The notes under the pieces were generated by a model, which worked only from the letters and a program-made list of their open reading frames with translations, was not told the DNA's origin and made no database searches. A stretch of 64,000 nucleotides of DNA, from contig CM068367.1 in NCBI GenBank assembly GCA_034769895.1, positions 318,927,986 through 318,991,985 on the forward strand. The letters run 5' to 3'. The translations under genes were made by a program, and so were the position numbers. This stretch comes from Magicicada septendecula. Its lineage: Eukaryota; Arthropoda; Insecta; Hemiptera; Cicadidae. This document shows, piece after piece, positions 46,002 through 61,300 of the stretch; position 1 is the stretch's first letter, and each line of letters starts with the position of its first letter.

Positions 46002-49000
46002 TTAACACAACAGATGCTTCTATGATTACTACTGTAACTACTGCTGCTGCTTGTATGTTGTTATCATTCTTACTAATGTCGGGATAGGCCTACTATATTT
46101 AACAGCTAGTGAAATGGTTTACGTAACAGACAGTTTACATCTACCGTGATTCAGTCCGCTTGCATGTCGGGTAAAGCAAACAAAATAAACTCCGTAATTG
46201 TTGATAATGTTTATTGCTGTATAATGAAACTTCCTGTATAATAATAGTAATAACAATAACAATAATATTAAATCTTGTAAACACATGAGTTATGTGTTCG
46301 CCGGCACCGAGGTCTCGTTCTCAGCGTGTTGTTTTATTCATGACAAAGCTTATTTTTAAACACCATAAAAATTCGTTTTACCATACAAATTAATTCAGAT
46401 CGCTGGATTTAGTCGAGAGAAGTGTTAATTAACGAAGTACACGGACTCTAAACAAGAAAACGTCAATTAATGTTGAATTCCTGCATACAGTATTAAATTA
46501 CTCTCACATGAATTTATTGAATATTAATTAATAAGTGATGTTTCTACTGTCATGAGCTTTGACGGAACATAAAAATAGGTAGGCTTACTAATCAAGGTAG
46601 ACGAAAATTGGGATGTAAGGGCCCACATAGAAATTAAAACAAAAATAAAGGTAATTACAAGCCAATCCTTACCCTAAATTTGAACTTTTGTAATTTCTCA
46701 TGAGTCGCGTGTTTTGATAAACATTATTGTGTAGAACGTAGGTAACAACTAGAATTTTCACTTAGAAAACGATTGGACAGTACTGTATTAGTAATCTAAC
46801 ACCACATAAACTGGGTCCAATAAACTGTGTACAAAATATGAAGATATCTATTGCGGGAATAAAATATAAAAGATATACGGTATTTAAACAAAATTGAGCA
46901 CAAATATTTAAAAATACAGTTGCCGGCTGTACAAACATTTTAACATTTTAGGACGCAGTAGTCCTATAAGAGACGAACAGTAACCCAATATGATAGGATA
47001 GGATCCTCGTGCGTCATGCAAGCGTAACTAATACAAGTTCTTATCAAACTACGAGTTACACCTCAGGCTGTGCAAAGTTCGTTACAATCACGTTGAAACG
47101 CACGTTTCATAGTTAAACACTAGAACTTTGCTTGAACATATAGGTACGAAATCCATACAGTATACTTCTATTGTGATCACACAAACGTCAAACAAAACAG
47201 GTCGGTCACTTTGGTACGTTTCATCCTGTTGCACTACCGAGTGACGGAAACTTTCAGTAACGAATCACCAGTCACCCACAGCCTGTATTGTCACCGGACA
47301 GATCACCGTTAATTCGACAGAAAGCTCCAACTTAAGTCTGCGAAAGCTTCCAAGTTCTGCATGTACTCCGGCCGACAACACGCGGGTTTTAGCAACTAAA
47401 ATTATTTCTATTCATATACTTTACAATAAACGCAACTTTGAGATTCATATGTTCACCATAAAGTATAATACGTACAAACTGCCTGCGAACGCGTATGGTG
47501 TTTGCATATTACGTGAACAAACAATCTGCAACTTTTGTATAAAGTATAAGTGAAGCTATCAACCTATTACGTTTTGTCCTACATAGCCTATTGATGGGAA
47601 GGTGCCACAAGCTTTATCATCTGTATTAAGATTCGATTGAAAACTAATCCACTAAATGCAGGCCTATAATTTAGAAAAGAAATTTCTGTCGACGAAGCTT
47701 AAAAATGTCGTAGTTATGAGAAAGTAGTGGAAAAAAATTGGCAGGGATATTAATGACTGATTTGATGATGACATAACAACGATAATTTCAGTATAAATAA
47801 GGAAGCACCACTGTAAAAGTAGAAGTCGATGACGATAAAATCTAGAGGCACAGTGCATACTTTTCTCGTAATTATAATAACCAAGAAGCCTCGTTCTTTC
47901 ACTAATAAAAGTATAATACGATAAAATCGACTTTTGCAGTTTTTATTTATTTATTTTTTATTAGTAACGAATAATGCACAAGTTCAATATCCTCTAATCA
48001 GTCTAATGTATAGCCTAGTGTCTGTGTTCCACGTCGCTGACGCACTACAGAGGGCGGTGTATTGACATTCGCGTATTCGATAACACGTAGTAATCACACT
48101 GAAAAAATTTAAACTTTGTTACCTAGTTTAAGTACTTTCAAAGAAAACAGCTGTTTTAAAGAATAAGTAACCGTATAACAGTATTAGCTTGAGACATCGC
48201 ATTGTACAGGCTTTAGTAGAGACAAGTAAACCCCTTGAAACGTTTCATTCCGTGGCAGTCGGTAATTGGTAGTCGGCACAATAAACGTGTTCGAACTTTA
48301 TATTATATTAACTTAGGCAATTAATGCACGGCTTAAAAATATGCACTTTTACCAGTCGTTCCGAAAGCTTAACAATTACATAAACTATTTTAATGTTGCC
48401 ACCCCGTAATGACGTAATGCGTCTATTGATTTTCACCCGCACCCTTCAAGCAGAGCGCTCTACCAGAAAGTTTCAGACACCGTTCCTCAGTATACTTTAT
48501 AATAGTTAATTCATTATTTATACAATTTTGTGTTGCACTCTTCTTTGTGGTTTTTTTTAAATCTTCATTTGAAATATTTATAAAGAAAAACCATAAAAAA
48601 GGGTTTACAATCGACGGAGCACATTGATTGCCTAAAACGAATTTACACAGAACAACTGAACCATGCAAGAAAACAGTAATGCCGAAAAAATTATAAAAGA
48701 ACACGGATAAATTTATATTTAAAGCGTTGTGGAGCTCAAAGTAAGTTTCCAATACCAAAAGTAAGTTTCGTTTTAGTTTACAAACAAACTAGCACACATC
48801 TATAAGAGGTTTCTTAGTTTATGATGTATGAAAAGTTTATATAATCTATAAAGCTCGTGCCCAGGCGCGTGTTTATGTGTTAATGTTGTAATATACAGGA
48901 CAAATCTATATACTCACTTTGAACGAAAGAAAAAGAATAATCAAAATATTTTACCCATTAAAAAACAAGACGTATTTTTGTAACCGTAAAACGTGTTCAA

Positions 49001-52000
49001 GCGTTTTCCATTTGTGACAAATCCGATGACGTTCATAAGTCAATAATAAACATAAACTGGCAGAAAACTATTGCGAAGATCTCTGTTGACTCATACCTGG
49101 ATGACAAAAATGGGAAAAAAGATGTGTTTAATTATTATTAAGTCTCCGCAAAACTTAAAGTGGCATCGACGAGCAATTCTACACTACCAGGAGCCTACAA
49201 CGTGGGTCTGCAGTGTAAAACGTTAAGTTTGACACATACGTGTTCCATCGTTTCGGCTGGAATGCTACTAACTGTTATTTTAGTTCCTTTAGTACTCGAT
49301 GTTGGCGTGAGAGTAACAGGAAACAGTACCGGCTTTCTAGAACGTTATGGCTGTTGCGGTAAACACTAAATGTAAACATTGAAGCAATAGTTTTTTTTTT
49401 TTTTTTTTTTTTTAGTTAAAACGAAACCACGAGTGCAGAAATTCTGACGTTTATTGTAATATGCTAAAGGTTTGCCGCAAAAACATAATTACTAGGAAGT
49501 TATTGTATAAAACGGACATTTAAAGCTTTTTTATGGCTAATATGATTTACTGCGCTATGTACAATCTGGCCTATTATTCCGGTGGCTTCGTATATCACAA
49601 CTAACAAAATATAATGGCATATTTAATATCTGAATTAACAATAAAAATACGCGGTTGTATAAATTTGTTTTAAACAGTAATAAAAACAGTAAACATTATT
49701 TGTTGTTGATAGTCGGCTGCACGCACACACGCACCACTAACACACTGATTTATATCACGTCGTCGTCGTCGCACCACGCCACGCCACGCCAGACGTTCCA
49801 GTACACCACGTCTGCTTGTGCTAGTGCTTACGCCTGCAAACCCGTAGTACGCACCAACCCGATTTGATAGTTTTGTCTTTGTTACCGCAGGTTTTCGACA
49901 AGAGATCTAATCGCGCAATTATAACCGTCGAAGGGCATTAGTAGGTAAAGCCGTGAGAGGTTTGAAATTGAAATGTTTTCTCAGAAATCTTTGGTAACCA
50001 GATGACGCATAGTGCATAATGATTTTTGACAGACGCTGGCTTCCAAATGTGCAAAGCGAACGAACGCCTTACGAAGCGTAGCGTGTTGCCAATAACGCCC
50101 CACCACTTAACAGCGTGACATCTGACGTCAGTCGCCCGTAAACAAATGCATTTGTTTTCATAAATTTTATTACCTGAGCTTATCTATGTTTTCTAAAAAT
50201 CTCTATAAAAGAGAAAAAAAATAAAGAGTGCACTGACCCGCCGATAATTATAGAGTAGCGAGAGAGAAGGGACCCGATCTCGTCCACTGCTGGAGTAGAT
50301 TATATGTAAAGTAATTATAGATTATTAATTAATATTCTGATGGAAGAATTGTCGGGTTAATACAAGTAGCGACTGGAGCTGTCGGCATCTTATATCGGCT
50401 ATACGTGCCGGCAACGTTTTCAATTTAAACTGTGTAAAGCTGAAATCAAGTTGGACATAAAATAATGCAGCGAGAGCGGATCTCACTAACGATTGGGCGT
50501 ATATGGTAATTGCCGGTAACGGTGCGAGAGCTGGCATAAAAGTTATTCACTGTGCCGCCAATAAAGTTGCATTTATGGAAAAAAAAGAACTCGCCTTTCG
50601 ACAGATACGTATGCCACTGAATGCACTGTACAAGGTAACCGCATTAGATAAACAGGATCTATCTAACAGGTCACATACTTTTATAAGAACCAGTAAACAG
50701 ACTTATTTCACAGCCCTATAATAACGATTGTTTTTTAAGTTCATAGTTACAAAAACGGGCTAGTACATACATTTTTTTTAATTATTTTAGCATATCTAAT
50801 GTAAGCGCCACATATGTTACACCTACAAATAGATTTCGATTATTGTTGTCTATTGGAAACGACGAACGGAGAGCGGAGAATAGTTAATACGCCAGCACGG
50901 CACGACCATTGTGCGTGCGTGTTAGCGTCTTTCAAGGTGCAACGTATTATTAATAACGATAAGCGTTATTTGCAGTACACAATTATCCGCGGTGAAGCGA
51001 AGATAAGTTAATGCGATTACAATGGAAAACACATTTAATCATTTATTTATTTGGACATTGATTGACTGATACAAGCTGACAACACCACAACAACAAAAAC
51101 ATCATCGGTATTTTACACGCTCCATATTGACAGAATTCTTAATTTAAACGAGGCCAGTAGTATCGTCTGCGCTAGAGGACACAAACGCGGGGCTCAAATC
51201 CGGCGTTTCATGGGGTCGCCAGCTTTCTTTTCATTAGAAGTAATCAATCTCTCAGTAAATTTCTTCAGTTAGACTTATGAAGGTTACATGTAATCTACAT
51301 GTAAGTGTTAACATAGGCTTCAATTAAGGAGTAACTGTGTTTTCTACTATGCGAACAAATTCTTTTGATTCCATTCTAAGATATTTTAGAATCCGTCCAA
51401 GTTGACTCGGCACAAAAACTGTGGAACGAGTCCCTGGAAACAGCCTGTTTTAAGAATTACTAAATACAAAGTCCTGACACGTCCTCCTGGTTCCAGTCTC
51501 ATTTAAATCTAATTGGTAAATCCGAAAATAATATCTACTAACGGAATGATTAAGAACTGATCATTCTATAAAATCAGGAACGACACATAACAGTTAGTTT
51601 ACATAACAGAGGCTCGCATAAACCAAAGGCTAATTAACACAACAGTATTGGAAGATTGTTAATAAACACATAGCCTATTTAGTATTTAATTTACCACTCT
51701 GTTAGTATTTGAAGGGCGTAACATCAAAAATTTGTATAGACATAAGGCAATACTTTGTAAAGACAATACTTTAGCGAATAATGTAGAAGTGTACAGAAAG
51801 TAAAATAAACAACGGTTTGTACACAAAAACATCTGAGCTAGGTAGCATTAGAAACGCCATCAACAGAAATTTCTTTTTATCAAAAAACGAAATTTAACTA
51901 ATTTGAAACGATATTAAGAAACCGATTTTTTTAATGATACTAGCAGTGCTCGTAAAATACTGCTGATTTAGCAAGTGGTGATCGAATGGAAAGTATATGT

Positions 52001-53150
52001 TAAGCAGTTTTTTTTATGTCCAGGACAGTCGTTTATTCGAGAGTTATCGTGATTTTTATGATTTTCGCTGTAAAAATTTAGTAGGCGTAACAGTCAAGAC
52101 GCTGTGTTCATAAACCACCCTTCTTTAACTAAGGCATGACGGCGAAAGTACTACGATTAACTGTAACAGGACTTTACATCGGTCCATCGGCCTTCTTTAC
52201 ATCCCCGGCAGGGACACACATTTTTAGTTTCTATTAGTTTATTGGTATTTTTTAAATACATTTTAAACATTTTCTTGATAACTCGGTAAACTGTGTTCGG
52301 TTATGGTTATTTTTATATTTTTAAAGTAATAAAAAAATGTAATTCCCGCCGAACGTTAGTGTGAGTAAATTATTGTTTAATATAAAATAAATGATAAGAT
52401 TTAGTCTGAGAGTTGGTTCGTGCAGACATGCGAACTGCTTGTTAACCCGTAAGCCAGCCGACTAGCTAGCTCATCCCCAAGGAAATTAAACCATAATGTG
52501 CCCAGCCCACATCAACACATGACAACCCCCATTTCTAATAAACATATCTTTCTAATTCACTTTGAATACAACTCCCTTATAGGAGAGAATGAGACGAACC
52601 ACTGAGTAATTTAGAAACGACCAGAAATCCAAACGAACATTCTGTACGACAAAAAACAACGTGCATGAAAATTTCTTTTTAGTGTTTGTTTTTAGTGACT
52701 GGCCAAAAACGATTCCATAATACGCTCGTTAAGTAGCGTTGGTACGAGCAGCGCGTTTCGCCGGTATCACTGCAATGTTCTGATCAAATAAACGCACAAC
52801 GAACACCATTATGACTCGGTAAATAGGTCTACAGCGTGTGCTAATTATTTAAATATACATAATAATGTTGTTTCCCACGTATATAGCAAATAAGGCGACA
52901 TTCCGTGGTGCGACGATTACAGTAACCGTAATTGGAATTGGAGCATTACGATTTATACAACAGGACAACCTAATTGGACCTCATACCAAGTCTGCGTTAC
53001 CAAAGAAAAGTATGTTCGCTACAAAATTTAGATTATTTACATCTTAATGCGTCCCGGGTTTCAACTGCGCCAACGTAGTTGCGATTTTTTAACAAAAATT
53101 GTTTAAACGCTTCACTTATTATACGAACGTGTATACCGCTTTTTCCATAA
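46002..53150. other. Long unrecognised stretch
   Basis: Over 7 kb without a recognised family. TAGGCCTA at 46085. A 23-bp T run lies at 49391-49413. A CTCF-core-like CAGAGGGCGG is at 48048-48057 and a CRE at 50123-50130. The 50400-50560 patch has some CG content and AATAAA/TTTATGG words. Open frames at 48423-48758 (111 codons, minus), 49160-49369, 50503-50721 and 50814-51011 have no recognised motif. Confidence 0.4.
50123..50130. promoter_or_regulatory. Palindromic CRE in a CG-rich patch
   Basis: A perfect TGACGTCA within 50040-50145, which is richer in CG than its surroundings. A CREB/ATF-type site by sequence only; no gene context. Confidence 0.25.
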
Positions 53151-53151
53151 T

Positions 53152-53186
<35 letters not shown>
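53151..53186. repeat. (GT)n microsatellite
   Basis: GT repeat of about 34 bp. Confidence 0.95.
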
Positions 53187-53188
<2 letters not shown>

Positions 53189-55266
53189 CGGTCAGGTTAC
53201 ATTATGCGGAACTAAGGCCCGGGCAGCCTTAGCTGTCTAATAATCAGTGTTACTGGCAACATTACAAGGAGCAGTGCGTGTACGTTTTGTGAATTGACTA
53301 CCGATTGATGGGCTAAACACGTCGCTTCAAGCCCGAACTGAATTAAAGTAGACAAAGATGATGCACCTTTGAATTATTTACCATTTCGAGAATTGCTCCT
53401 CGCTGTGAGTTCCCGCAGTTATTGTTCTTACACTGAAAGAGTTTTTCTTTTTTTTTTACAGTTTAAATCTTTGTTAGTGACAACACTTTGTGACACGCCA
53501 ACACGCAACAGCATTACGATTGTATTCTACCTATACGTTAGATCCCCTGACCAATAGGTAATGAACAACATACTGTATTTTAATACATCATTGTCGTTAA
53601 ATAACCATATGATCAGTATTAAGTCATAAGGAAATCATAAATCTGACTATTGTTACATAAATAATTCATCTTCGTCAATTACAGCCAAAGCTCTATCTTA
53701 TGCAGGTCAAATAGGTTTGGAGAGACTGAGTCTGTGAACCGTTGTGTATACAAGAAAGGTAGAGTGGCTAGTATTACCCAGCATGTTACCACAGACACTC
53801 ATTTCCACAGGGTGAGTCGACCAGGAGGCTGAAAAATATACGAACTTCCACGTTGGTAGTCGAGCATTGGCACACTGGATTAATTCCGTAACACAGCCTT
53901 TAGTTTAAAGGTATATATTTATGTTGACACAAATTATCCGATACGCAATGGAATTTGTTATACATTTAAAGTAGTTTCCTTTATCAAAATGAAAAACTGT
54001 GTCCACGAATCATAGTTCAACTAGAAACTTACTAAACTTTAATTTGTAGAGGTTTATAGAATGGATATGTAGAGAATTTGTAGAATGGATTATTGTGATT
54101 AAGTGGTCCGACTGAAAATACTTGACACACGTTGTTGCTCTTTCAACACTTAGTATATCACACTGGTTTGATAATTAAATTTCAAAAACTGATTGGTAAT
54201 AATAGCGCAGTGTAGTGGTAAAATAAACATTGATAAATAATAACCGAGCTCTCTCGGCATCAGCAATGAGGTAGGGCCTGAAATGGCCTGATGAACTCAC
54301 AGTCTCTGCCAATCAAGATATGACTACCATAATTACTTTACCATCACGATTTGAACAGTAGATTAGTCTCACTATACACCAATCGAATTTTTTCGTCAAC
54401 TGAAAGGCTGCGCAATCGCGTAGAAACACTATGTAGAACCTCCAAGTTAAAAATGCAAGTTAATACGTATCATTTAAGTATATAATTTTACAAAAATATC
54501 GTGATGTCAGTTTAAATTCTCACTAAACATTTACTTAGATAGCTGAAATGAAATTTCTAATAATAGGCTAAACGGAACAGCTATGAATATAACTATCGTA
54601 CATTAGTTTTGGCGTAATTTTTACATTAGTATAAAGTACACTTTATATAAAAATATTTAAAAATTTTTATGGGGTGCCTAAAGGAATAGCTTACACAATA
54701 TTCTAATCCTCACCAGTGTCTTATTTTTAAGACATAACAATAAACTGTAGACATATAAAGCCAGATACAAATGTATTTTTCTTATTTAATGCTGTAGAAA
54801 TTATTATTCTTCACTGCGGTATTGTTAGCATCGACACTGTTGGTTATGTTTGTTGTATACAGCGGTGGTGAAATTCTTTATCCAAAAATAGAAGGAATAA
54901 AAACACGAACAAAATACGAGCTAAGTACATACAAAGTAAGGATTCCGTGAAGACAAAAGTAACAAATGTTGATTAAAAAACCAGCTGATTTAAACCGAAA
55001 GCAAACCCGCTGCGTTTGGTTACGGTACGAAACAGACGCGGAATATCAGATTTCATTGAAAACCTCCGAACTTTTCTCCACAGTTCTGTTGTATATCGGT
55101 CCAGATAATTGGTCTGACCCTTGCGTAACGTTTTATTGAAACTAATTAAAGTAAATCTAATACGAAACGCTATGCTGATAAAGGTAAACAAACACGAAAT
55201 ATTTGCGATTGCATTTTAATTACTTGATTTTTATCTTGTACGAAGCCAGCTGGGAAGGGGCAACAA

Positions 55267-55268
<2 letters not shown>
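53187..55268. other. Unrecognised DNA
   Basis: Open frames at 53369-53557 and 54973-55191 lack motifs. AT-rich; nothing else seen. Confidence 0.4.

Positions 55269-55315
<47 letters not shown>
55269..55315. repeat. (GA)n microsatellite
   Basis: Pure GA repeat of about 46 bp. Confidence 0.96.
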
Positions 55316-55316
<1 letters not shown>

Positions 55317-58300
55317 GGGTTATAAAACCAGTTTCAATGAGTTGTGTAGCAGTATATTGTGTAGTCCCGCGGTGCAGCAATAGTGGGCGAACACTATTAC
55401 CGTGTCCGCAGTGTACAATGGTCAGCGGCGTATCGTGAAGTGAATATCAATATTGTCAAGAGTTCTTCACTCAGCAGGCTAATCTCCTTTGAAAAGAATC
55501 AAAATGGACAAGTTATGTTCTTGTATTAGCTTTTTTTCTTTTGACATAAGATAAAAATGAAAGGTGGAATTAAGGAATATCAACTTTGTTTATCCCTACC
55601 CCGTTTTAATAAACAAAGAAAAAGTAAGCGTTTAATAGCCGATATTATTATTATGCAAACGTAACGTATACAGGACAGAAAAAGAACATGGGTTGCGCCC
55701 AGCTGTCTACCGCGCGCCCGTTTGTATGTTTACGTCGAATACTTTACAAACAAAAATATCGTCATAAGCGTGTATATGTTAACATTCTTATCTCAATATT
55801 GTTAGTACGTCCCGTTTTAGCCGGAGTAACGATTCCGTAAATTAACAGTCAGCGACATTATATCCGTGAACAGCGCAAACATGCAGAATGCAAGCCAAAG
55901 CCAATTTTCTTGAAATTGCGGTCACGTTGCCCATACATGACGCTGTAATGCAGCACACATTCCGTGAGAACCGAACTCTCGGCGCTCACTTCTGCACAAA
56001 AATATTATTGACGGTGGCATGGACGTTATGCTAATGACATTTTTTTATTTTTTTTATTACCCTCGTCACCATAACTCTAACTCATTATAACAATAAATCT
56101 CTTACGGGTCTTAATGATTTGTTTATATGCTATGTGCTTCTGCGTAAATACATGAACATTTTAAAAACTTCAGGAACGTTACGTAACATGTTCCCTCAGA
56201 CCTGTTTAATTCTAAGGTTAAACTTAGACAGTCTGGCTGGCACGTCTCACAAGACGTTTCTGAGACGTGACATATTTGAGAGCATGCAGTCAACCAGTTA
56301 GGGTTGACCCTGCTTATTGTCACACGTTTATTGATTAACGGGCGATATAACGAATACGCTTCGTCATTCTGTTGCAAACTATTCTGAGAAAATATAATTT
56401 TATTAATCAAAAATCAAATTTTTTGCTCACAGACTATATCTAGGAGTTATACATATATCCGGATTTTAAAAGACTTTGGTGGGAGAAGGGATGTTTAGTT
56501 TTACAATTCGGTGGCGTATAGCCTATATTTCTTTTGTGATGAATAAGATAAGGATTTGTCTTATTTCTTTCAATCTCGTATGGCAGCTAGGATGTTTGGT
56601 TTAAGTAACCTACTCTATGTTTGAACCCTTAATAGGTGTGACAAACTTTATATTACAAAGGTACTTGGTCCAGTAACATAATTGTTGAATCCAGCAAAAC
56701 AGTGATAAAAAATTGATTAAAAACATAATAAGTGAAATATTTCGTACATATTTTACTTTTTTCACAGGGAACCCAAATCATTGCTTTTATGTCACAATTT
56801 TCTCAAATAAACCTCAATTTTCTGTTTATGAGGTTTAATTGAAATACTAACTAAAAGTCATGCAAGAAGCTTTAAAGAAAACACACTTTCAATTAAAAAA
56901 TTATAACTTAGAATTTTTACTTTTAATTGTAATTATGTCTATCAAAATACTAGTCACTACTGGTTTATCACTGTAGACACATTAGTTTATTATAAAGTAT
57001 TGTTATTAAAATATTTTTATAAGTAGCTGTTTAATAAACCTAAACGTCGTGTACTCACATTACTCATATTCGATAGATGAGGACTCGTGGAGGGGTTTAA
57101 AGAAAAACACATGTCTTCTTAGGGTTGGTTCAAATTACAACACATTATAAATTATCGATATTAACTCCTTTCCTGTCATAAGCGATCTTCTGGATGATCA
57201 GATTTTTACTCTACGTTTTCAAATATTACAACCAAAATATCTTACAAATCGTACGTCAAAAGACAGTTTTAAAATTATATAAATAGCTTGTTTAATTTTC
57301 AAATAATACCCAAGTATATCAAAACTTCCAATATTTCTTTTAGACAAACTGAGAACTATCTTCGCTTTTGCTATACGATTTTACTTTTCTCGACTACGCG
57401 GACAAGCAGTGTAATCTGTATTCACTCATACGTGTATTTTCCCCCCTATTCTTCTTGACAATAGATACATTTAACTTGTTATCATTATGTTATGACCAGT
57501 AGTAAGACGGTCAGACGACTGCACAAACACTGTTCATAAAACATCAGGCATTATAAATGTTGTGTAAATAACAGAAATATGAGTAATAATGAAGTGTAAA
57601 AAATATATATTACAAACTAATGCGAGACACCAGTTTTGCTCAAACAAGGCCGATCGCGTTAAGCCTAATGAAAGAATAATATACGATCTGGACGCGTGCC
57701 TATTCCGGCTAGTTAAACACAGCCGTTAGACATATCTCATCGCCTATTGGAAGCAAGGTGACCACCCAAAAATTATGTACGCCCATACATCATAGATGCG
57801 TCAGGGTATATTTATAATTGTAATTTTTCTTTTGTAATCATCACAACAAAACGTGCTACAAAGTATGAATAATAAACTTACAGTAAATCAAACGCCAACA
57901 GAACTATGTGCATAGCTGCTTGCATTCAACTAACAACAACACATAATTTGGGAAAGCGTGTTTACGAATAAACGGAAAGAATTCAAGGCCGCGAGAAGCT
58001 TTCTTCGTGATGTGAACCGTGGTTAATAATTATAAACTTTAGTGTAGGCTATAATGAAATTTTGTTCAATTTTATCTCAGGGAAACTCGGGTTTCAGTAA
58101 TTTGTACCTACTCGTTGATATTTTAAACAAGGTTCAAATTCTGTCAGTTAATTATTAACGAAATCGTAATTCACTAACTAGATAACAGGGAAAGCATTAA
58201 AATATAATTACAGTGATATCAGCACCTACCTGTCGTTACCTGACATGCAACAAACATCACAAGTTCCCAAACATGTGTGTATCGAAATTAGGAATGAGAA

Positions 58301-61300
58301 AAAACCAGTTTTTAAAAGTTTTTGAAAAATAAAATCTCAAAGCATGAAGTACGCCAAAACATGTTATATTTGCATAACACTAGCAGAATAATTAATGAAA
58401 TTAGATAAAATTCAGCTTATATATATTATATATATTTTGTTCCTAAGTACGAAGAAAAGGTATACCAAAATTAAATATTAAAAATGTCATCTACATGTAA
58501 ATGAATTATAACCACTTTTACTGTATACGGTTATATAACCGATTTCCCAGTTTAGGTTAACACAAACAGTTTTTTCACATTCTTATTTTTACCGCATTAT
58601 AGCCTACATCGTGTAATTTCCGAAGTAATATTTTACGTCTCAAGTCGCCTCCTACATGAACCATTGTTTCAACGCACTGCATTTCTGTACAACGAAGTGT
58701 TTAGTTTTCAAAACACGCTCCACCAGGGCCAAACCCTCACTGCGATAAATAGATTTTGGGCACCCTCTCTCACAAGATATAATAAATTCATTCATTAAAC
58801 GCCTTTGCCATATAGCATATTAATCGCAACGCGTGTTCACGAACATGATTTCAAACGTTTATGAAAGTTGTCTACTACCTATGAAACATGCTAGTAATGA
58901 GTCTCTTTCCATTACGAATTTATCGGATGCCATTAGCGTGGTACAGTTCCACTGAACTATACAGAATACCGTAGTCACGGTCTATCTGTGATGTCCATAA
59001 TCTTCTGACGTATAGGCTAAGTCTAATTTACCGGTAATTTAATTTAATTAAAAATATAAATCCAAGATGAATGTATACTGTCGCTACAGTCAGGTTTGCG
59101 CCACATTACAACTATAACTGTAGCGTGTCATAACTATAACTGTAAATGTACACAAGAAACGTAAACTACTCAGCTGCATTTTAGTGCTGTAGCGCTATGA
59201 GTTTATTCACGTATGTAGGCTTATTTACGATTTTTAAAATAATGAAGTAAACCAAAAGTTTTAAAGCATATGCAAGAAAGTTACATATTGTGAAAATATT
59301 TTTAACATTAAATTTTAAAAATGTATGACTAGAGCGTTAATTACTTAAGCTGTCGCGTAACAAGACTCAGAACTATTCAGTACTTATTACTGCTTAATGG
59401 CTGGCTGTATTTTATTTATTTTTTCAATATACTGTATTCACTTTATAACAAAAATAATAAAAGTAGGCTCAATTTAGCCTACTGCCAATATTTTTATTTT
59501 CAAACTGAGTATTAAAAATAGTCCAATCAAGTGTAACGACCTGAGATTATGAAAAAATGGTTCTGTCAATAAAATTGTTTTTTCTTAGTGAAATGGTTCC
59601 TTGATATCAAAAGTGTTATTTCCAAAAGCTTATAGGTCTACGGTTCGATACACGATCACAAAATATTTACAATTTTACTCTAATATAATGGCTCTATACT
59701 AATAAAATTAAAAAAGAATTAAACGATTAAATACTTTTTTGATGTTGTGTCTTGCCAGAGATTTAGAGTTATTTTAGATTTTGTTTTGCCAACAAAATTT
59801 GTAACCTCCCAAACGCGTAAACTACGTTGTAATCGTAAAAACGTGATACAGGTATTTTCCACAAACTGCATATAAAAATGAAGTTACAGAATTTTACAGG
59901 AATCGCTACGCTTTGCACTTTTATCCCCACTTTAGCTTGTCTATCTTCTTTATATAAAATTCCCCGGCATGTGTGTCCCAAGAGATCCGACCCATCACCA
60001 AGTATTAGGATAAGTGGTAGCTAAAGAGTCCTTTTTACTGACCAACATTTTCTCCTTGCCTACAAAGAAACCATAACAAATTACTTTAAGAAATCTCTTT
60101 TCCACATTACGCGGTCGTAAGTATATTTTTTTAACTGGTCGAATTTTGAACATAGTATTCGTTTACTTTTTTCGATATATTTAACGATCTGCATTACTCA
60201 TGAAATTTACCCCCTCTCCAAAAAAAAAAAAGAAAATTAAAGGACAAACTAAGCATACTAAGCGTACAAATGGTACCTTTATGACTTTTTCCCTCTGAAC
60301 TGACTATAGATGTTTTATAAATCGATAATAAGGAACGCGACATACGCACGTAAATTTTAAATCACTGACATATCATAGAGATTCACTTTTTTCCTTTAGG
60401 TCACATTCTTCAAAATATTAAATTAATGAGCCTTTCTTTACAACTAAACATGATTTATCTCGTCATCATACTGTATTGAGACCTATAACAGGACTGAGTG
60501 ACGAGATTAGACAATATTCAAATGATATTATGGCCACTACAGACATCAACCATACCTTTAAGGAACCTTTACAAAAAAAAAAACGAAAACTACAGTTGGC
60601 AGTCAACAAACTACAGTTAACAAAAAATTATAAATATAATTGTGGTGTGCATTGAAGTGGTACGGGGATCGTTCCATACCGGGCCGACGATCTAATCAGC
60701 AGTAAGCTCTCTGCGTAAGCTATATATATTTGTGTTCCTTATCTCGACCATGTTACTATCCACACACCAGAAATTAACAAATCTGAACAAAAGCTGTAAC
60801 GGTCGAACTCATCTGGGATTTTACGTGTGTACAATTTCGCTGTTAAAACAGCTACTAAACCAATTACGTGAAAATTCGTTCCGGGTGAATACGATATCTC
60901 ACTATGACATTAGAGCAATTAAGTGGTATTAATTTTATCTGGTTCTGTCAATATGTCTACGACAATCACGGCTACATGCAATCAATCAAACTATTTGTAA
61001 ATAAACCTATCCCGTCGATACAAACATTCTTTCACTACATTCAACACGTATTGCTTCCACAACAAAACACATGATAACTGACAGCTCGCGCTCGTGCGCG
61101 CGTAAACTAAATACACCGAATACACAGACATTTTACCCTTACGCGTCTTCTACATGAACAAATTTAAACGTTCCCGATAAATTAAAAATCTTTATTTCAA
61201 TTAACTTTTTAACTATCTATGATGTATTTCTTATTTATGTACAATTAATTCAAAATATTTAAAACGATAATAATTCCTACTACTAACTGGATACAGAGAA

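Noticed and set aside
45821..46087. 88-codon plus-strand open frame with Thr and Asn runs
   Set aside because: It begins in the SINE tail and runs through (ACT)n and (AAT)n repeats; artefact.
48423..48480. tRNA-like word TGGTAGAGCGCTCTGCTTG on the minus strand
   Set aside because: It resembles a D-arm and anticodon stem, but there is no B box, T-arm or acceptor pairing.
52430..52480. tRNA- or SINE-like word on the minus strand (GTCGGCTGGCTTACGGGTTAA)
   Set aside because: The A-box resemblance is weak and no matching B box follows at the right distance.
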